Positions 17,617-26,505 are shown, numbered from the stretch's first letter. The stretch: 64,000 nt of DNA from Anaeromyxobacter dehalogenans 2CP-1 (GCF_000022145.1 NC_011891.1:2306001-2370000), one strand, 5' to 3'. Program-made: numbers and translations. Notes: a model not told the origin generated them from the letters alone.

Positions 17617-18372
17617 ATGCTCTCCCGCCTCAGGGACGCCTTCGAGGACTTCGGCCGGATGATCCTGTTCGCCGGCGAGATCGTCGCCTGGGCGTTCCGG
17701 CCGCCGTTCCGGCCCGACCAGATCCTGGCGCAGATGGCCTTCATCGGGGCCGGCTCCGCCTTCATCGTGGGGGTGACCGGCACGTTCGCCGGGATGGTGT
17801 TCGGCCTCCAGATGAACTACGCGCTCCGCCAGTTCGCCGCCGAGGGCTACACCGGCGGCTCGACGGCGTTCGCGCTGGCGCGGGAGCTCTCGCCGGTGTT
17901 CACCGCGCTCATGGTGACGGGCCGCGCCGGCAGCGCCATCACCACCGAGCTCGGCACCATGCGCGTCACCGAGCAGATCGACGCGATGGAGACCATGGCG
18001 GTCTCGCCCATCCAGTACCTGGTGGTCCCGCGGGTGGTCGCGTCCATCCTGATGTTCCCGGTGCTGACCATGCTGTTCAACGCGCTCGGGTACGGCGGCG
18101 CGTACGTGATGGGCGTGTTCGTCTCCGGGATCCCGGAGGGCCCGTTCATCCAGCACACCCGGGAGTTCCTGGGGCCGAACGACATCTTCCACGGGCTCGG
18201 GAAGGCGGTGCTGTTCGGCTACATCGTGGCGGTGATCACCACCTGGCGCGGCTACGCCGCGAGCGGCGGGGCGCGCGGGGTGGGAGAGGGGACCACGCGC
18301 GCGGTGGTGGCCAGCTCGGTCGCGATCCTGGTCGCCGACTACGCCGGGACCGTCCTGAGCGTGGGGACCTGA
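17617..18372 (+). CDS. mlaE: MlaE-family ABC permease
   Basis: The 251-residue membrane protein matches the MlaE/YrbE permease family. It has an amphipathic N-terminus, then LAQMAFIGAGSAFIVGVTGT and the conserved coupling region LARELSPVFTALMVTGRAGS followed by AITTELGTMRVTEQIDAMETM. It is the inner-membrane permease of an Mla-type system that moves phospholipids between inner and outer membranes. The ATG at 17617 is eight bases after GAGAAT, again a short-leader arrangement. mlaF and mlaD follow at once, with gaps of two and 16 bases. Confidence 0.95.
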   Translation: MLSRLRDAFEDFGRMILFAGEIVAWAFRPPFRPDQILAQMAFIGAGSAFIVGVTGTFAGMVFGLQMNYALRQFAAEGYTGGSTAFALARELSPVFTALMVTGRAGSAITTELGTMRVTEQIDAMETMAVSPIQYLVVPRVVASILMFPVLTMLFNALGYGGAYVMGVFVSGIPEGPFIQHTREFLGPNDIFHGLGKAVLFGYIVAVITTWRGYAASGGARGVGEGTTRAVVASSVAILVADYAGTVLSVGT

Positions 18373-18374
18373 GC

Positions 18375-19121
18375 GTGATCGAGGTCCGCGATCTCTGGAA
18401 GTCCTTCGGGACGAACCAGGTGCTGAAGGGCATCACGCTCGACGTGCCGAAGGGCAACACGTACGTGGTGCTGGGCGGCTCGGGCTCGGGCAAGACCGTG
18501 CTCATGAAGCACGTCATCGGCCTGCTGAAGCCGGACCGCGGCACGGTGCGCGTGGGCGAGCACGAGATCTCGAGCCTGACCGGCCGTGAGCTGAACGAGG
18601 CCCGCCGGATGTTCGGGATGGTGTTCCAGGGCGCCGCCCTGTTCGACTCGATGAACGTCTTCGACAACGTGGCGTTCCCGCTGCGCGAGAAGCGCCGCGG
18701 GACGCGGCTGGCGGCGAGCGAGGTGCGCAAGCGGGTCATCGAGAAGCTCGCGGTGGTGGACCTGGGCGAGGAGGTCCTCGGGCGCTGGCCGGCCGAGCTG
18801 TCCGGCGGCATGCGCAAGCGGGTCGCGCTGGCCCGGGCGCTGGTCTCCGACCCGCAGGTGGTGCTGTACGACGAGCCCACCACCGGCCTCGATCCCATCA
18901 CCACGAACTACGTGGACGAGATGATCGTGCACGCCAAGGAGCGCCTCGGCATCACCAGCATGGTGATCTCGCACGACATCGCCAGCGCATTCCGGGTGGC
19001 CGACCGGCTGGCGGTGCTCTACGATGGACACCTCGCCGCGGAGGGGACGCCCGCGGAGGTCCGCCAGAGCAAGGATCCCTTCGTGCAGCGCTTCCTCTCC
19101 ACCTGGTTCGAGAAGCAGTGA
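18375..19121 (+). CDS. mlaF: MlaF-family ABC ATPase
   Basis: The 248-residue ATPase has Walker A GGSGSGKTV (about residues 35-43), Q-loop GMVFQGAALFDSM, signature LSGGMRKRVALARAL and Walker B VVLYDEPTTGLDP. The H-loop is VISHDI. LSGGMRKRVALARA and FDSMNVFDNVAFPL are typical of MlaF. It should energise the MlaE permease from the cytosolic face. The start GTG (18375) is two bases after the mlaE stop. No mlaB (STAS) gene is present in the cluster, which is common outside the gamma-proteobacteria. Confidence 0.95.
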   Translation: MIEVRDLWKSFGTNQVLKGITLDVPKGNTYVVLGGSGSGKTVLMKHVIGLLKPDRGTVRVGEHEISSLTGRELNEARRMFGMVFQGAALFDSMNVFDNVAFPLREKRRGTRLAASEVRKRVIEKLAVVDLGEEVLGRWPAELSGGMRKRVALARALVSDPQVVLYDEPTTGLDPITTNYVDEMIVHAKERLGITSMVISHDIASAFRVADRLAVLYDGHLAAEGTPAEVRQSKDPFVQRFLSTWFEKQ

Positions 19122-19137
19122 GCCCCGGGGACCGCCC

Positions 19138-20832
19138 GTGAAGCCCGCCGTCAACAAGGCCCTCGCAGTGGGCGTGCTCGTCGCCGTCGGCCTGGCGGCG
19201 TTCCTGTTCGCGTTCACCTTCTTCAAGAAGGGCGGGTACTCCGAGGCGGACAGCTACCTCGTGTACGCGCGGTTCAGCGACGCCACCGGCCTCACCTGGA
19301 AGAGCAAGGTGCAGATCGCCGGCATCCAGGTGGGCGAGGTCGCGAAGATCTCCCTCGACAAGAACAAGGCGCTGCTCCAGATCCGCATCGACCGCTCGGT
19401 GCCGCTCCACACCGACGCCTGCCTCTACAAGAGCTTCCCGTCCGCGCTGCTCCCCGACGCGCTGCTCGAGGTCATCGCCGGCTCCGACGCAGCGCCGCTC
19501 CTCTCGTCGCTGCCGGAGGCCGAGCGCGAGATCAAGTGCGTGCGCGAGGCCACCAGCGTGCAACAGCTGCTCGACTCGATGGCGAAGATCGCCAGCGACG
19601 TGCAGCTCGTCACCGGCGACCTCGCCAAGACCGTCCAGGGCGACCAGGGCAGCCTGCGCGAGATCGTGGAGAACCTGGCCCGCATCACGCGCCAGGTCGA
19701 TCAGGTGGTGGCGCAGAACAGCGCCAACCTCTCCGAGCTCATCGCGAACACCCGCGACTTCACCGCCGACCTGCGCGAGATCTCGGCGCGCGACAAGGAC
19801 CGCATCCACAGCATCCTCGCGAACGTGGACGAGCTCACCGCGCGCCTGAAGGTCGCGGCGGGCAGCCTGCAGGGCATCCTCGACGGCGGCGGCTCCGGCG
19901 CTCCGGGCGGCGGCCCGGCCGGCCCGCCCGGCGTCCCGGGAGCTCCGGGTGCACCTGGCGTCCCCGGCACGGTGGGCGCGACGCCGGCGGTCGCCAGCCA
20001 GCAGGCGCAGGCGAAGGGCGTGCAGCAGGCGGTGGCGCGCCTCAACGACAGCCTCTCCCGGCTCGACCAGCTCCTCGCCAAGGTCCAGGAGGGCAAGAGC
20101 GTCGCCGGCCGGCTCCTCACCGACGAGAAGATGGGCCGCCAGCTCGGGACCGCGGTGGAGGGCGTCTCCGACTACGTGGACCGGCTGCAGAAGATGCAGA
20201 TCGAGGTCCAGCTCCGCTCCGAGTGGCTGCTCAACCAGAGCGTGGAGGACGGCCGCCCCGGCGCGAAGGTCTACTTCGGCGCGAAGCTGCTGCCGCGCCC
20301 CGACAAGTACTACCTGCTCGAGGTGGTGAGCGATCCGCGCGGCGTCGACACGGTCACGACCGACACCATCACCACCCGCACGCCGGGCTCGGTCGGCGAC
20401 TCGACCACGGTCACCACCCGGACCCGGCACGAGGACAAGGTCACGTTCTCGCTGCAGATGGCGAAGCGCTACGGCCCGGTCACGTTCCGCGGCGGCGTCA
20501 TCGAGAGCTCCGGCGGCCTCGGCGCCGACCTGCACCTCATGAAGGACCGGCTCCAGGTCTCCACGTCGCTCTACCAGTTCTCGCGGCCGTACCAGGACGT
20601 GTTCCCGCGCGCCAAGGTCTGGGCGAACTACAACTTCCTGCAGCACTTCTACGTCACCACCGGCGTCGACGACTTCCTGAACCGGTGGCGCAGCGCCGCC
20701 TCGCCCGACGGCCGCAGCTTCAACATCGGCACCGACGTGTTCTTCGGGGCGGGCCTCTACTTCACCGACGACGACCTGAAGACGCTGCTCGTCTCGGGCG
20801 CCGGCAGCGCCGCGAGCGGCGCCGGGAAGTAG
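19138..20832 (+). CDS. mlaD: MlaD-family (MCE) substrate-binding protein with collagen-like segment
   Basis: The 564-residue protein has one N-terminal membrane anchor (residues 8-30). An MCE domain follows (about 38-120, FSDATGLTWKSKVQIAGIQV and SVPLHTDACLYKSF), then a helical region (about 140-245). A short collagen-like run of G-X-Y triplets (GPAGPPGVPGAPGAPGVPG) lies near residue 258. A second helical region precedes a C-terminal domain of about 200 residues that looks strand-rich and barrel-like (KVTFSLQMAKRYGPVTFRGG). It binds lipid in the periplasm and docks on MlaEF. At 564 residues it is far longer than E. coli MlaD (183) and may span the periplasm. The start is GTG. Confidence 0.88.
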   Translation: MKPAVNKALAVGVLVAVGLAAFLFAFTFFKKGGYSEADSYLVYARFSDATGLTWKSKVQIAGIQVGEVAKISLDKNKALLQIRIDRSVPLHTDACLYKSFPSALLPDALLEVIAGSDAAPLLSSLPEAEREIKCVREATSVQQLLDSMAKIASDVQLVTGDLAKTVQGDQGSLREIVENLARITRQVDQVVAQNSANLSELIANTRDFTADLREISARDKDRIHSILANVDELTARLKVAAGSLQGILDGGGSGAPGGGPAGPPGVPGAPGAPGVPGTVGATPAVASQQAQAKGVQQAVARLNDSLSRLDQLLAKVQEGKSVAGRLLTDEKMGRQLGTAVEGVSDYVDRLQKMQIEVQLRSEWLLNQSVEDGRPGAKVYFGAKLLPRPDKYYLLEVVSDPRGVDTVTTDTITTRTPGSVGDSTTVTTRTRHEDKVTFSLQMAKRYGPVTFRGGVIESSGGLGADLHLMKDRLQVSTSLYQFSRPYQDVFPRAKVWANYNFLQHFYVTTGVDDFLNRWRSAASPDGRSFNIGTDVFFGAGLYFTDDDLKTLLVSGAGSAASGAGK

Positions 20833-20935
20833 GCCCGGCGGAGGCGACCCGGTGGGCGGGGTCGGGCGCGAACCCACCCGCCGGCCCGTGGCTCCCATGA
20901 AGCAGGCCCCCGCCCGCGTTAGGAGTCCTCCGCCC

Positions 20936-21457
20936 ATGAACGGTCGCCTCAAGCTCGTCCTCGTCGCGCTCCTCGCCGTGGTGGCGTTCCAGGTGTTCTT
21001 CCGCGGTCGCGGCGCGCCCCGCTCGCAGGGCGGTGGCCACCCCGCGCCCCCGCTCGCGCTGCCCGATCTGGCCGGGCGCACCGTGGACCTGGAGGCGCTC
21101 CGCGGCAAGGTGGTGGCGGTGAACTTCTGGGCGAGCTGGTGCGGCCCGTGCCGCGCCGAGATCCCGGACCTCGCCGAGGTGTGGAGGGCGCACCAGGGCA
21201 AGTGCTTCGAGCTGCTCGGGGTGGCGGAGGAGTCCGGGCGCGAGGACGTGCTCGCGATGGCCCGTGGCATCCCGTACCCGATCCTCATCGACGCCCGGGC
21301 CACCGCGCTCGAGCCGTGGGGCGTGCCCGCCTACCCGCGCACCTACCTGGTGGACGCGCAGGGCACCGTCCAGCACGTGTTCGCCGGGACGCTGGACCGG
21401 GAGACGCTCACCGCTGCGCTGCAGCCGCTGCTCCCGGCGTCCTGCCCGAAGGGCTGA
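20936..21457 (+). CDS. TlpA-like thiol-disulfide oxidoreductase
   Basis: The 173-residue protein has an N-terminal membrane anchor (LKLVLVALLAVVAFQVFF). A thioredoxin-fold domain follows with the active site WASWCGPCRAEIPDL (CxxC near residue 68) and the cis-Pro loop GVPAYPRTYLVD. It is a TlpA/ResA-type membrane-anchored thioredoxin acting in the periplasm, for example in cytochrome c maturation or disulfide reduction. That would suit an organism with many c-type cytochromes. An AGGAG (20921-20925) ten bases before the ATG at 20936 sets the start; an upstream in-frame ATG at 20897 lacks this. It lies 103 bases after mlaD. Confidence 0.92.
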   Translation: MNGRLKLVLVALLAVVAFQVFFRGRGAPRSQGGGHPAPPLALPDLAGRTVDLEALRGKVVAVNFWASWCGPCRAEIPDLAEVWRAHQGKCFELLGVAEESGREDVLAMARGIPYPILIDARATALEPWGVPAYPRTYLVDAQGTVQHVFAGTLDRETLTAALQPLLPASCPKG

Positions 21458-21465
21458 CGAACGGG

Positions 21466-21495
21466 TTGGCGCGACCCGCGCGGGCGCGGTAGATC
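21466..21495 (+). promoter_or_regulatory. Sigma70-like promoter of yacG
   Basis: TTGGCG (21466-21471) is followed by 18 bases and TAGATC (21490-21495), or by 17 bases and GTAGAT. The element ends six bases before the GTG of yacG, so the transcript is probably leaderless. Confidence 0.5.
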
Positions 21496-21501
21496 CGCGG
21501 C

Positions 21502-21705
21502 GTGTCCACCCCGAAGTGCCCCATCTGCGGCCGTCCCGCCGCGCCGCGCCCCGGCAACCGCGCGTTCCCGTTCTGCTCGGATCGCTGCAAGCTCATCGAC
21601 CTCGGCAAGTGGCTGGGCGAGGAGTACCGGATCCCCGGCCCGCGCGCCGGTGACGGCGCCGACGCGCCGGCGCGGCCCGAGGAGCGCGAGGACGACGAGC
21701 CGTGA
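21502..21705 (+). CDS. yacG: YacG-family zinc protein, DNA gyrase inhibitor type
   Basis: A 67-residue protein with the YacG signature. [10 protein letters not shown] gives the first Cxx[20 protein letters not shown] gives the second pair (CxxxC), and the acidic tail is [12 protein letters not shown]. In E. coli YacG binds zinc and inhibits DNA gyrase by binding GyrB. It starts at GTG six bases after a -10-like element. Its stop overlaps the GTG start of the following dehydrogenase gene (GTGA), so the two are translationally coupled. Confidence 0.92.
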   Translation: MSTPKCPICGRPAAPRPGNRAFPFCSDRCKLIDLGKWLGEEYRIPGPRAGDGADAPARPEEREDDEP

Positions 21706-22640
21706 GGCCCGCGCTCGTCCTGGCCCGGCCGCTGCCGCTCGCCGACCTCGGCGCGCTCGCCGGCCGGTTCGAGCTCCGCGGCGGCGAGGTCGCGCTGTCC
21801 CGGGCCGAGCTCGGCGTGGCGGTGCGCGAGGCCGAGGTGCTGGTGGTCACCTACCTCGACCGCGTGGACGCCGCGCTCCTCGAGGGCGCACCGCGGCTCC
21901 GCCACGTCGCGTCGTACGGCATCGGCGTGAACCACCTCGACCTCGGCGCCTGCCGCGCCCGCGGGCTGTGCGTCACCAACACGCCGGACGTGGTGACCGC
22001 CGCCACCGCCGATCACGCCTGGGCGCTCCTGCTCGCGGCCGCGCGCCGCGTCGCCGAGGGCGATCGGGTGATCCGCGCCGGCGGGTGGACCGGCGTCGAT
22101 CCCGCCTGGATGCTCGGCACCGAGGTCAGCGGCAAGACGCTCGGCCTGGTGGGGTTCGGGCGCATCGGACGGGCGGTGGCGCAGCGGGCCGCCGGCTTCG
22201 GCATGCGCGTCCTCTACGCCGCGCCGCGCGACGCCGCGGTCCCGGGCGCGCGACGGGTGGACCTCGACGCGCTGCTCACCGCGTCCGACCTCGTCAGCCT
22301 GCACGTGCCGCTCACGCCCGCCACCGACGGCCTGATGGACCGGGCGCGCCTGGCGCGCATGAAGCCCGGCGCCATCCTGGTGAACACCGCGCGCGGGCAG
22401 GTGGTGGACGACGCGGCGCTGGCCGAGGCGCTGGCCTCGGGCCGGCTCGCCGCCGCCGGCCTCGACGTCTTCCGCGACGAGCCGAGGATCCCCGAGGCGT
22501 TCCTGCGCCTCCCGAACGTCGTGCTGACGCCGCACCTCGGCTCGGGCACGCGCGAAACGCGCGCCGCGATGACGCGGATGGTGATCGACGAGGTCCTGCG
22601 GGTGGCCGCGGGCGACGCGCCCCGTCACCCGGTGCCGTAG
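21702..22640 (+). CDS. D-isomer-specific 2-hydroxyacid dehydrogenase
   Basis: The 312-residue protein has the Rossmann NAD-binding motif [20 protein letters not shown] (about residues 145-163). The family catalytic triad is Arg in [13 protein letters not shown], Glu in DVFRDEP and His in LTPHLGSGT. Substrate contact residues near [10 protein letters not shown] resemble glyoxylate/hydroxypyruvate reductases or phosphoglycerate dehydrogenases without a regulatory ACT domain. The exact substrate is unclear; glyoxylate or another 2-ketoacid is most likely. Translation is coupled to yacG by GTGA overlap. No serine pathway gene is adjacent. Confidence 0.9.
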   Translation: MRPALVLARPLPLADLGALAGRFELRGGEVALSRAELGVAVREAEVLVVTYLDRVDAALLEGAPRLRHVASYGIGVNHLDLGACRARGLCVTNTPDVVTAATADHAWALLLAAARRVAEGDRVIRAGGWTGVDPAWMLGTEVSGKTLGLVGFGRIGRAVAQRAAGFGMRVLYAAPRDAAVPGARRVDLDALLTASDLVSLHVPLTPATDGLMDRARLARMKPGAILVNTARGQVVDDAALAEALASGRLAAAGLDVFRDEPRIPEAFLRLPNVVLTPHLGSGTRETRAAMTRMVIDEVLRVAAGDAPRHPVP

Positions 22641-22689
22641 CGCGCGACCCGCGCGCCCGCGGGTCGCCGGCATGGTATGAGGGGCAGCC

Positions 22690-23781
22690 ATGCCGGACGC
22701 CGCAGCCAGCCCACCGCGCGCCAGGAGCCACCGCGCGGCGCAGGTCGTCGCCGGGCTGGCGATCTCGGCGGTCGCGCTCTGGCTCACGCTGCGCGGCAAG
22801 GACCTCGGCGGCATCGGCCAGGCGCTGCGCGACGCCGACTACCGCTACCTCTGGCTGTACCTGCCGTTCCTGGCAGCCATCCACCTGCTGCGCACCGTGC
22901 GCTGGGGCCTGCTGCTCGAGCCGGTCGCGAAGGTGCCGTTCGGGCGCCTCAACGCCGTCTCCGCCGTCGGCATCATGGCGCTCTCGCTGCTGCCGTTCCG
23001 CCTGGGCGAGTTCGCGCGGCCGTACCTGGTCGCCGATCGGCCGAGGCTGCGCGTCTCGAGCGCGCTGTCGTCGGTGGTGGTGGAGCGCGTGGCCGACGGG
23101 ATCTTCACCGGGCTGCTGCTCATGGTGTCGCTGCTGTCCGTGCCGGAGGGCACGCCCGGGCTGCGCGTCATCCGCACCGCCGGCGTGATGGTGTCGCTCG
23201 CGTTCGTGGCGCTGCTCGCGTTCCTGGTGGGCGCGTACCGCAACCGGGCGCTGGCGGTGTCGCTCGCCACGCGGATCGCCACCCCCATCTCGCCGCGGCT
23301 GGCCGCGCGCGGGGCGGGGATGCTGGACGCGTTCATCCACGGCCTGCGGCTGGTGCCCTCGGGGCGCAAGGTGGCGCTCTTCTTCGCGCTCACCGCGATC
23401 TACTGGTTCGTGAACGTCTGGGGCATGCAGGTGCTGGCGCGCGGCTTCGGCTTCGACCTGGGCCCCGCGGCCGCATGCACCGTGCTCGGCGTCCTGGTGG
23501 TCGGGGTGATGATCCCCGCCGGCCCGGGCATGGTGGGCACGTTCCAGGGCGCGGTGGTGCTCGGCCTGGGCCTGGTCGCGCCGGGCCCGGGGGTCGCCAC
23601 CCACGGCGTCGCCTACGCGAACGTGCTGTGGGCGGCGCAGATCGGCGCGCAGGTCGCGGTCGGCCTGCCGTTCCTGTTCTCCCGGCACATCGAGCTCGGG
23701 CGGCTGTTCTCGGCGCCGCGCGAGGTGGAGGCGGGCCTCGAGGACGAGGAGACGGAGTACCGCGCCGGCCAGGGTCGCTGA
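22690..23781 (+). CDS. Flippase-like integral membrane protein (UPF0104/LPG synthase TM domain)
   Basis: The 363-residue protein has about eight hydrophobic helices. It carries the signature of the lysylphosphatidylglycerol-synthase membrane domain family: LRTVRWGLLLEPV, MALSLLPFRLGEFARPYLVA, SSVVVERVADGIFTGLLL and VVGVMIPAGPGMVGTFQGAVV. It lacks the cytosolic aminoacyl-transferase domain of MprF, so it is a stand-alone membrane unit, often called a flippase-like domain and possibly moving lipids or isoprenoids. TATGAG (22676-22681), which also reads as part of a GAGGGG Shine-Dalgarno, precedes the ATG. It may form a lipid-handling neighbourhood with the Mla genes upstream. Confidence 0.88.
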   Translation: MPDAAASPPRARSHRAAQVVAGLAISAVALWLTLRGKDLGGIGQALRDADYRYLWLYLPFLAAIHLLRTVRWGLLLEPVAKVPFGRLNAVSAVGIMALSLLPFRLGEFARPYLVADRPRLRVSSALSSVVVERVADGIFTGLLLMVSLLSVPEGTPGLRVIRTAGVMVSLAFVALLAFLVGAYRNRALAVSLATRIATPISPRLAARGAGMLDAFIHGLRLVPSGRKVALFFALTAIYWFVNVWGMQVLARGFGFDLGPAAACTVLGVLVVGVMIPAGPGMVGTFQGAVVLGLGLVAPGPGVATHGVAYANVLWAAQIGAQVAVGLPFLFSRHIELGRLFSAPREVEAGLEDEETEYRAGQGR

Positions 23782-23796
23782 GGCCGGGAAGCTCGA

Positions 23797-23976
23797 TCAG
23801 CGCAGCGCCGGGGCGGGATCCGGCAGGACGGCCCGCGCGGCGCGATCGAGCACGTCCTCGAGCTCGGCCAGGAACCCGGCGTCCACCGCGCGATCGATCT
23901 CGGCCAGGAACGGGTCCAGCTCCGAGGCGGCGGCGTCCTCGAACGGCAGGAACAGGGTGCGCGGGCGGGGGGCCAT
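23797..23976 (-). CDS. Small acidic protein, second gene of a micro-operon
   Basis: A 59-residue frame starting at an ATG with a very strong Shine-Dalgarno (GAGGAGGAGCTGTG). It overlaps the stop of the preceding 54-residue frame as TGATG. The sequence (MAPRPRTLFLPFEDAAASEL, then DPFLAEIDRAVDAGFLAEL and EDVLDRAARAVLPDP) predicts two or three amphipathic, acidic helices with a conserved-looking FLPFEDA motif. There is no signal peptide or cysteine. I do not recognise it. The tight coupling and strong ribosome-binding sites argue that it is real. The arrangement of a small basic protein followed by a small acidic one resembles two-component small-protein modules, but nothing shows toxin activity. 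Confidence 0.55.
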   Translation of the reverse strand: MAPRPRTLFLPFEDAAASELDPFLAEIDRAVDAGFLAELEDVLDRAARAVLPDPAPALR

Positions 23977-24140
23977 CACAGCTCCTCCTCGAGCCAGCGG
24001 AGCAGCGCGTCCTTGATCCGGTCCGCGGCCCGGTTGCGGGGGAGCGGCGCCGGCGGCGGCGCCTCGGGGGCGCGAAGCGGCAGCTCGGGCGGGGGAGCCT
24101 GCTCGGTGCGCGTAGCCAGCCGCTGCGCGGTCTTCCGCAT
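23976..24140 (-). CDS. 54-residue Pro-rich protein, first gene of a micro-operon
   Basis: An ATG at 24140 follows GGAGG with an eight-base gap. The frame gives 54 residues: a basic start (MRKTAQRLATRTEQ), a Pro/Ala-rich centre (APPPELPLRAPEAPPPAPLP) and a C-terminal amphipathic helix (RAADRIKDALLRWLEEEL). The stop overlaps the start of the 59-residue gene by one base (TGATG). The C-terminal helix could bind the helices of its partner. An exact 10-base palindrome CCGATATCGG lies 11 bases upstream of the ATG. It is divergent from the beta-propeller lipoprotein gene. Function unknown; too short for most gene finders. Confidence 0.55.
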   Translation of the reverse strand: MRKTAQRLATRTEQAPPPELPLRAPEAPPPAPLPRNRAADRIKDALLRWLEEEL

Positions 24141-24150
24141 CCGGTATCCT

Positions 24151-24160
24151 CCGATATCGG
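24151..24160. promoter_or_regulatory. Palindrome CCGATATCGG upstream of the micro-operon
   Basis: A perfect 10-base palindrome in one of the few AT-containing spots of this region. It lies 11 bases before the start of the 54-residue gene and overlaps its Shine-Dalgarno region. It could be an operator or part of a -10 element (GATATC). The position is suggestive only. Confidence 0.3.
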
Positions 24161-24258
24161 ATCCTTCGTACCACGCTCCGGGGACACGTCAAGGAACCGT
24201 CCGCCCGGGTTCCGGCGCGGGGTGCGAGAATGACCAGACTGGCCGGGAGGAGCCGCCC

Positions 24259-26340
24259 ATGTCCGTTCCACGCCCCCTCGCCGTCGCGCTCGCCGCCGCC
24301 CTCGCCGCGACCGCCGCCTGCCGCGGCGGCGATGCCGGCAGCCGCCGCGCGCCAGCGCTGCCGCCGCCCGCCGCGGTGGACCGCTCGCCCAGCCTCGCCG
24401 CCGCCCCGAGCTGCGAGGCGCTGGAGGCGGCCATCGAGGACGCCCTGGTGCTGCAGATGCGCAGCGAGCTCGAGCAGCTCCGCCTGACCTGGGCTGGCTG
24501 GGGCGGTCTACCGGTCGGCGGGGCCCCGGGCGGTGACGCCGGCTCGCCCGCGCCGTCCGGCTACACCACCACCAACGCCCAGGTGGCCGGCGTGGACGAG
24601 GCCGACTTCGTCCAGAACGACGGCACGCGCATCGCGGCGCTCGCCGACGGCCGCCTGCACCTGCTCTCGAGCTGGCCGGCGGACGCGCTGGCGGAGCGGT
24701 CGTCGGTCGAGATCGAGGGCTGGCCGCGCGAGCTGTTCCTGGCCGGCGACCGGGCGGTGGTGTTCAGCACGCTGTACGTGCCGCGCGCGCTGGAGGGCGA
24801 CGCGCCGGTCTGCGCCGGTCCGGCGGTGGGCGCGCCCGCGCCGGGCGCGGCGCCGGACGCGATCTGGTGCGGCTACCACGCGAGCAACGTGACCAAGGTG
24901 ACGACGCTCGACGTCGCCGACCTCGCCGCGCCGCGCGTGACCGCGGAGATCTACCTGCCGGGCAGCTACCTCGCCGCCCGGCGCATCGGCGCGCGCGTGC
25001 GGCTCGTGACGACCGACGACCTCCCGTACCCGGAGGGCGTCGCCTACTGGCCGCCGCTCCCGCCGGGCGCGGGGCAGGCCGAGCGCGACCGGGCCTTCGC
25101 CGAGCTGGAGGCCGCGAACGAGGCGCTCATCCGCGCCCGGCCGCTGGAGGACTGGCTGCGGCGCGGCGCGGTGGAGCGGGCCGACGGCTCGAGCGCGCCG
25201 GTCGCCTACGCGTGCACCGACTTCGCGCTGAGCGCGGCGCCGGTCCGGCCCGGCATCCTGACCCTCGCCACGCTCGATCTCGACCGGCAGGCGCTCGCCT
25301 CCAGCACCTCGGTCCTGGCGCAGGCGAGCGTGGTGTACGCCTCGCGCGACACGCTCTACGCCGCCGCGAGCCACTGGTGGTGGTGGCCGATGCCCGGCCA
25401 GGCGGACGCGACCTACCTGCACGCGTTCGATCTCCGCGACCCCGACCGCGCGACCTGGCTCGGCTCCGGCGTGGTGGACGGGACGATCGACGACCCATAC
25501 CAGCTCGACGATCACGAGGGCGCGCTGCGCGTGGCGAGCACGCTCTCGACGCGGGTGGAGGGGAGCGATCCCTGGGGCAGCGTCGAGCGCGCCAGCCAGG
25601 TGACGGTGCTCGGGCTCTCCGACGGCGCGCTGCGCACGCTCGGGAAGACCGCGCCGTTCGGGCGTGACGAGACGCTCTTCGCGACCCGCTTCCTCGGCCC
25701 GCGCGGCTTCGCGGTGACGGCCCGGCAGATCGACCCGTTCTTCACGTTCGATCTCTCGGATCCCGCCGCGCCGCGGCTCGTGGGCGAGCTCGAGCTCCCG
25801 GGCTTCATCGGCTACCTGCACCCGCTCGACGCGACGCACCTGCTCGGCGTCGGCCGCGAGCCGGGGGCGAGCGGGATGATGCAGGTGAAGGTGCAGCTCC
25901 TCGACGTCACCGACCCCGCCGCCCCGACCGCCGTCGCGACCGCGCTGGTGGGGGAGGGCGGGAGCTGGTCGGACGCGCTCTGGGATCCGCACGCGTTCAC
26001 CTGGTTCCCGGGCGCCGCGGGCGGCGGCCTGCTCGCGATCCCGTTCGTGGACTACGGCACGGGCGGGCTCGTCTCCGACCTGCGGCTGTTCCGCGTGGAC
26101 CCCGCGTCCGGCATCGCGCCGGCCGGCACGCTCTCCATGGGCGACGTCTACGCCGGCGTCTCGGGCCCGGACTGGAGCTTCGCCTGGTCGCCCTACGTGC
26201 GGCGCAGCGTTCTCGCCGACGACGCGGCGGCCGGCGCGTTCGTCTACGCGGTGAGCGACGCCGGCGTCCGGTCTGCGCGGGTGGCCGACCTGCCGGCGTG
26301 GCTGCGGACGGTGGAGTTCGCGCCCCTCGCCGTCCGGTGA
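24259..26340 (+). CDS. Beta-propeller lipoprotein (PF09826 type)
   Basis: The 693-residue product starts with a signal peptide ending in ATAAC (Cys 21), a plausible lipobox. TTNAQVAGVDEADFVQNDGT followed by RIAAL matches the start of the bacterial/archaeal beta-propeller domain family PF09826. Repeated phrases follow at about 60-90-residue intervals (VTTLDVADLAAPRVTAEIYL, TYLHAFDLRDPDRATWLG, FFTFDLSDPAAPRLVGELEL), each a propeller blade. A Trp-rich loop (SHWWWWPMPG) is unusual. It is probably anchored to a membrane and works as an extracellular binding scaffold; the ligand is unknown. GGGAGG lies nine bases before the ATG. Confidence 0.88.
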   Translation: MSVPRPLAVALAAALAATAACRGGDAGSRRAPALPPPAAVDRSPSLAAAPSCEALEAAIEDALVLQMRSELEQLRLTWAGWGGLPVGGAPGGDAGSPAPSGYTTTNAQVAGVDEADFVQNDGTRIAALADGRLHLLSSWPADALAERSSVEIEGWPRELFLAGDRAVVFSTLYVPRALEGDAPVCAGPAVGAPAPGAAPDAIWCGYHASNVTKVTTLDVADLAAPRVTAEIYLPGSYLAARRIGARVRLVTTDDLPYPEGVAYWPPLPPGAGQAERDRAFAELEAANEALIRARPLEDWLRRGAVERADGSSAPVAYACTDFALSAAPVRPGILTLATLDLDRQALASSTSVLAQASVVYASRDTLYAAASHWWWWPMPGQADATYLHAFDLRDPDRATWLGSGVVDGTIDDPYQLDDHEGALRVASTLSTRVEGSDPWGSVERASQVTVLGLSDGALRTLGKTAPFGRDETLFATRFLGPRGFAVTARQIDPFFTFDLSDPAAPRLVGELELPGFIGYLHPLDATHLLGVGREPGASGMMQVKVQLLDVTDPAAPTAVATALVGEGGSWSDALWDPHAFTWFPGAAGGGLLAIPFVDYGTGGLVSDLRLFRVDPASGIAPAGTLSMGDVYAGVSGPDWSFAWSPYVRRSVLADDAAAGAFVYAVSDAGVRSARVADLPAWLRTVEFAPLAVR

Positions 26341-26505
26341 GGTCGGCCGGCGGCGCCGGCAGCGGCCGGGCCCGGGCGCTCCGCGCGGCGCCCGTGCCGA
26401 CGGCCGCGCGCTGGTCCGTCTGTTGCTCTCGCCGGACGGGTCACCCATGTTCCAGCTGCCGGCGGGCCTCCGCACCCCTCCGCTCGCCCGGGCAGGAGCG
26501 TCGCC

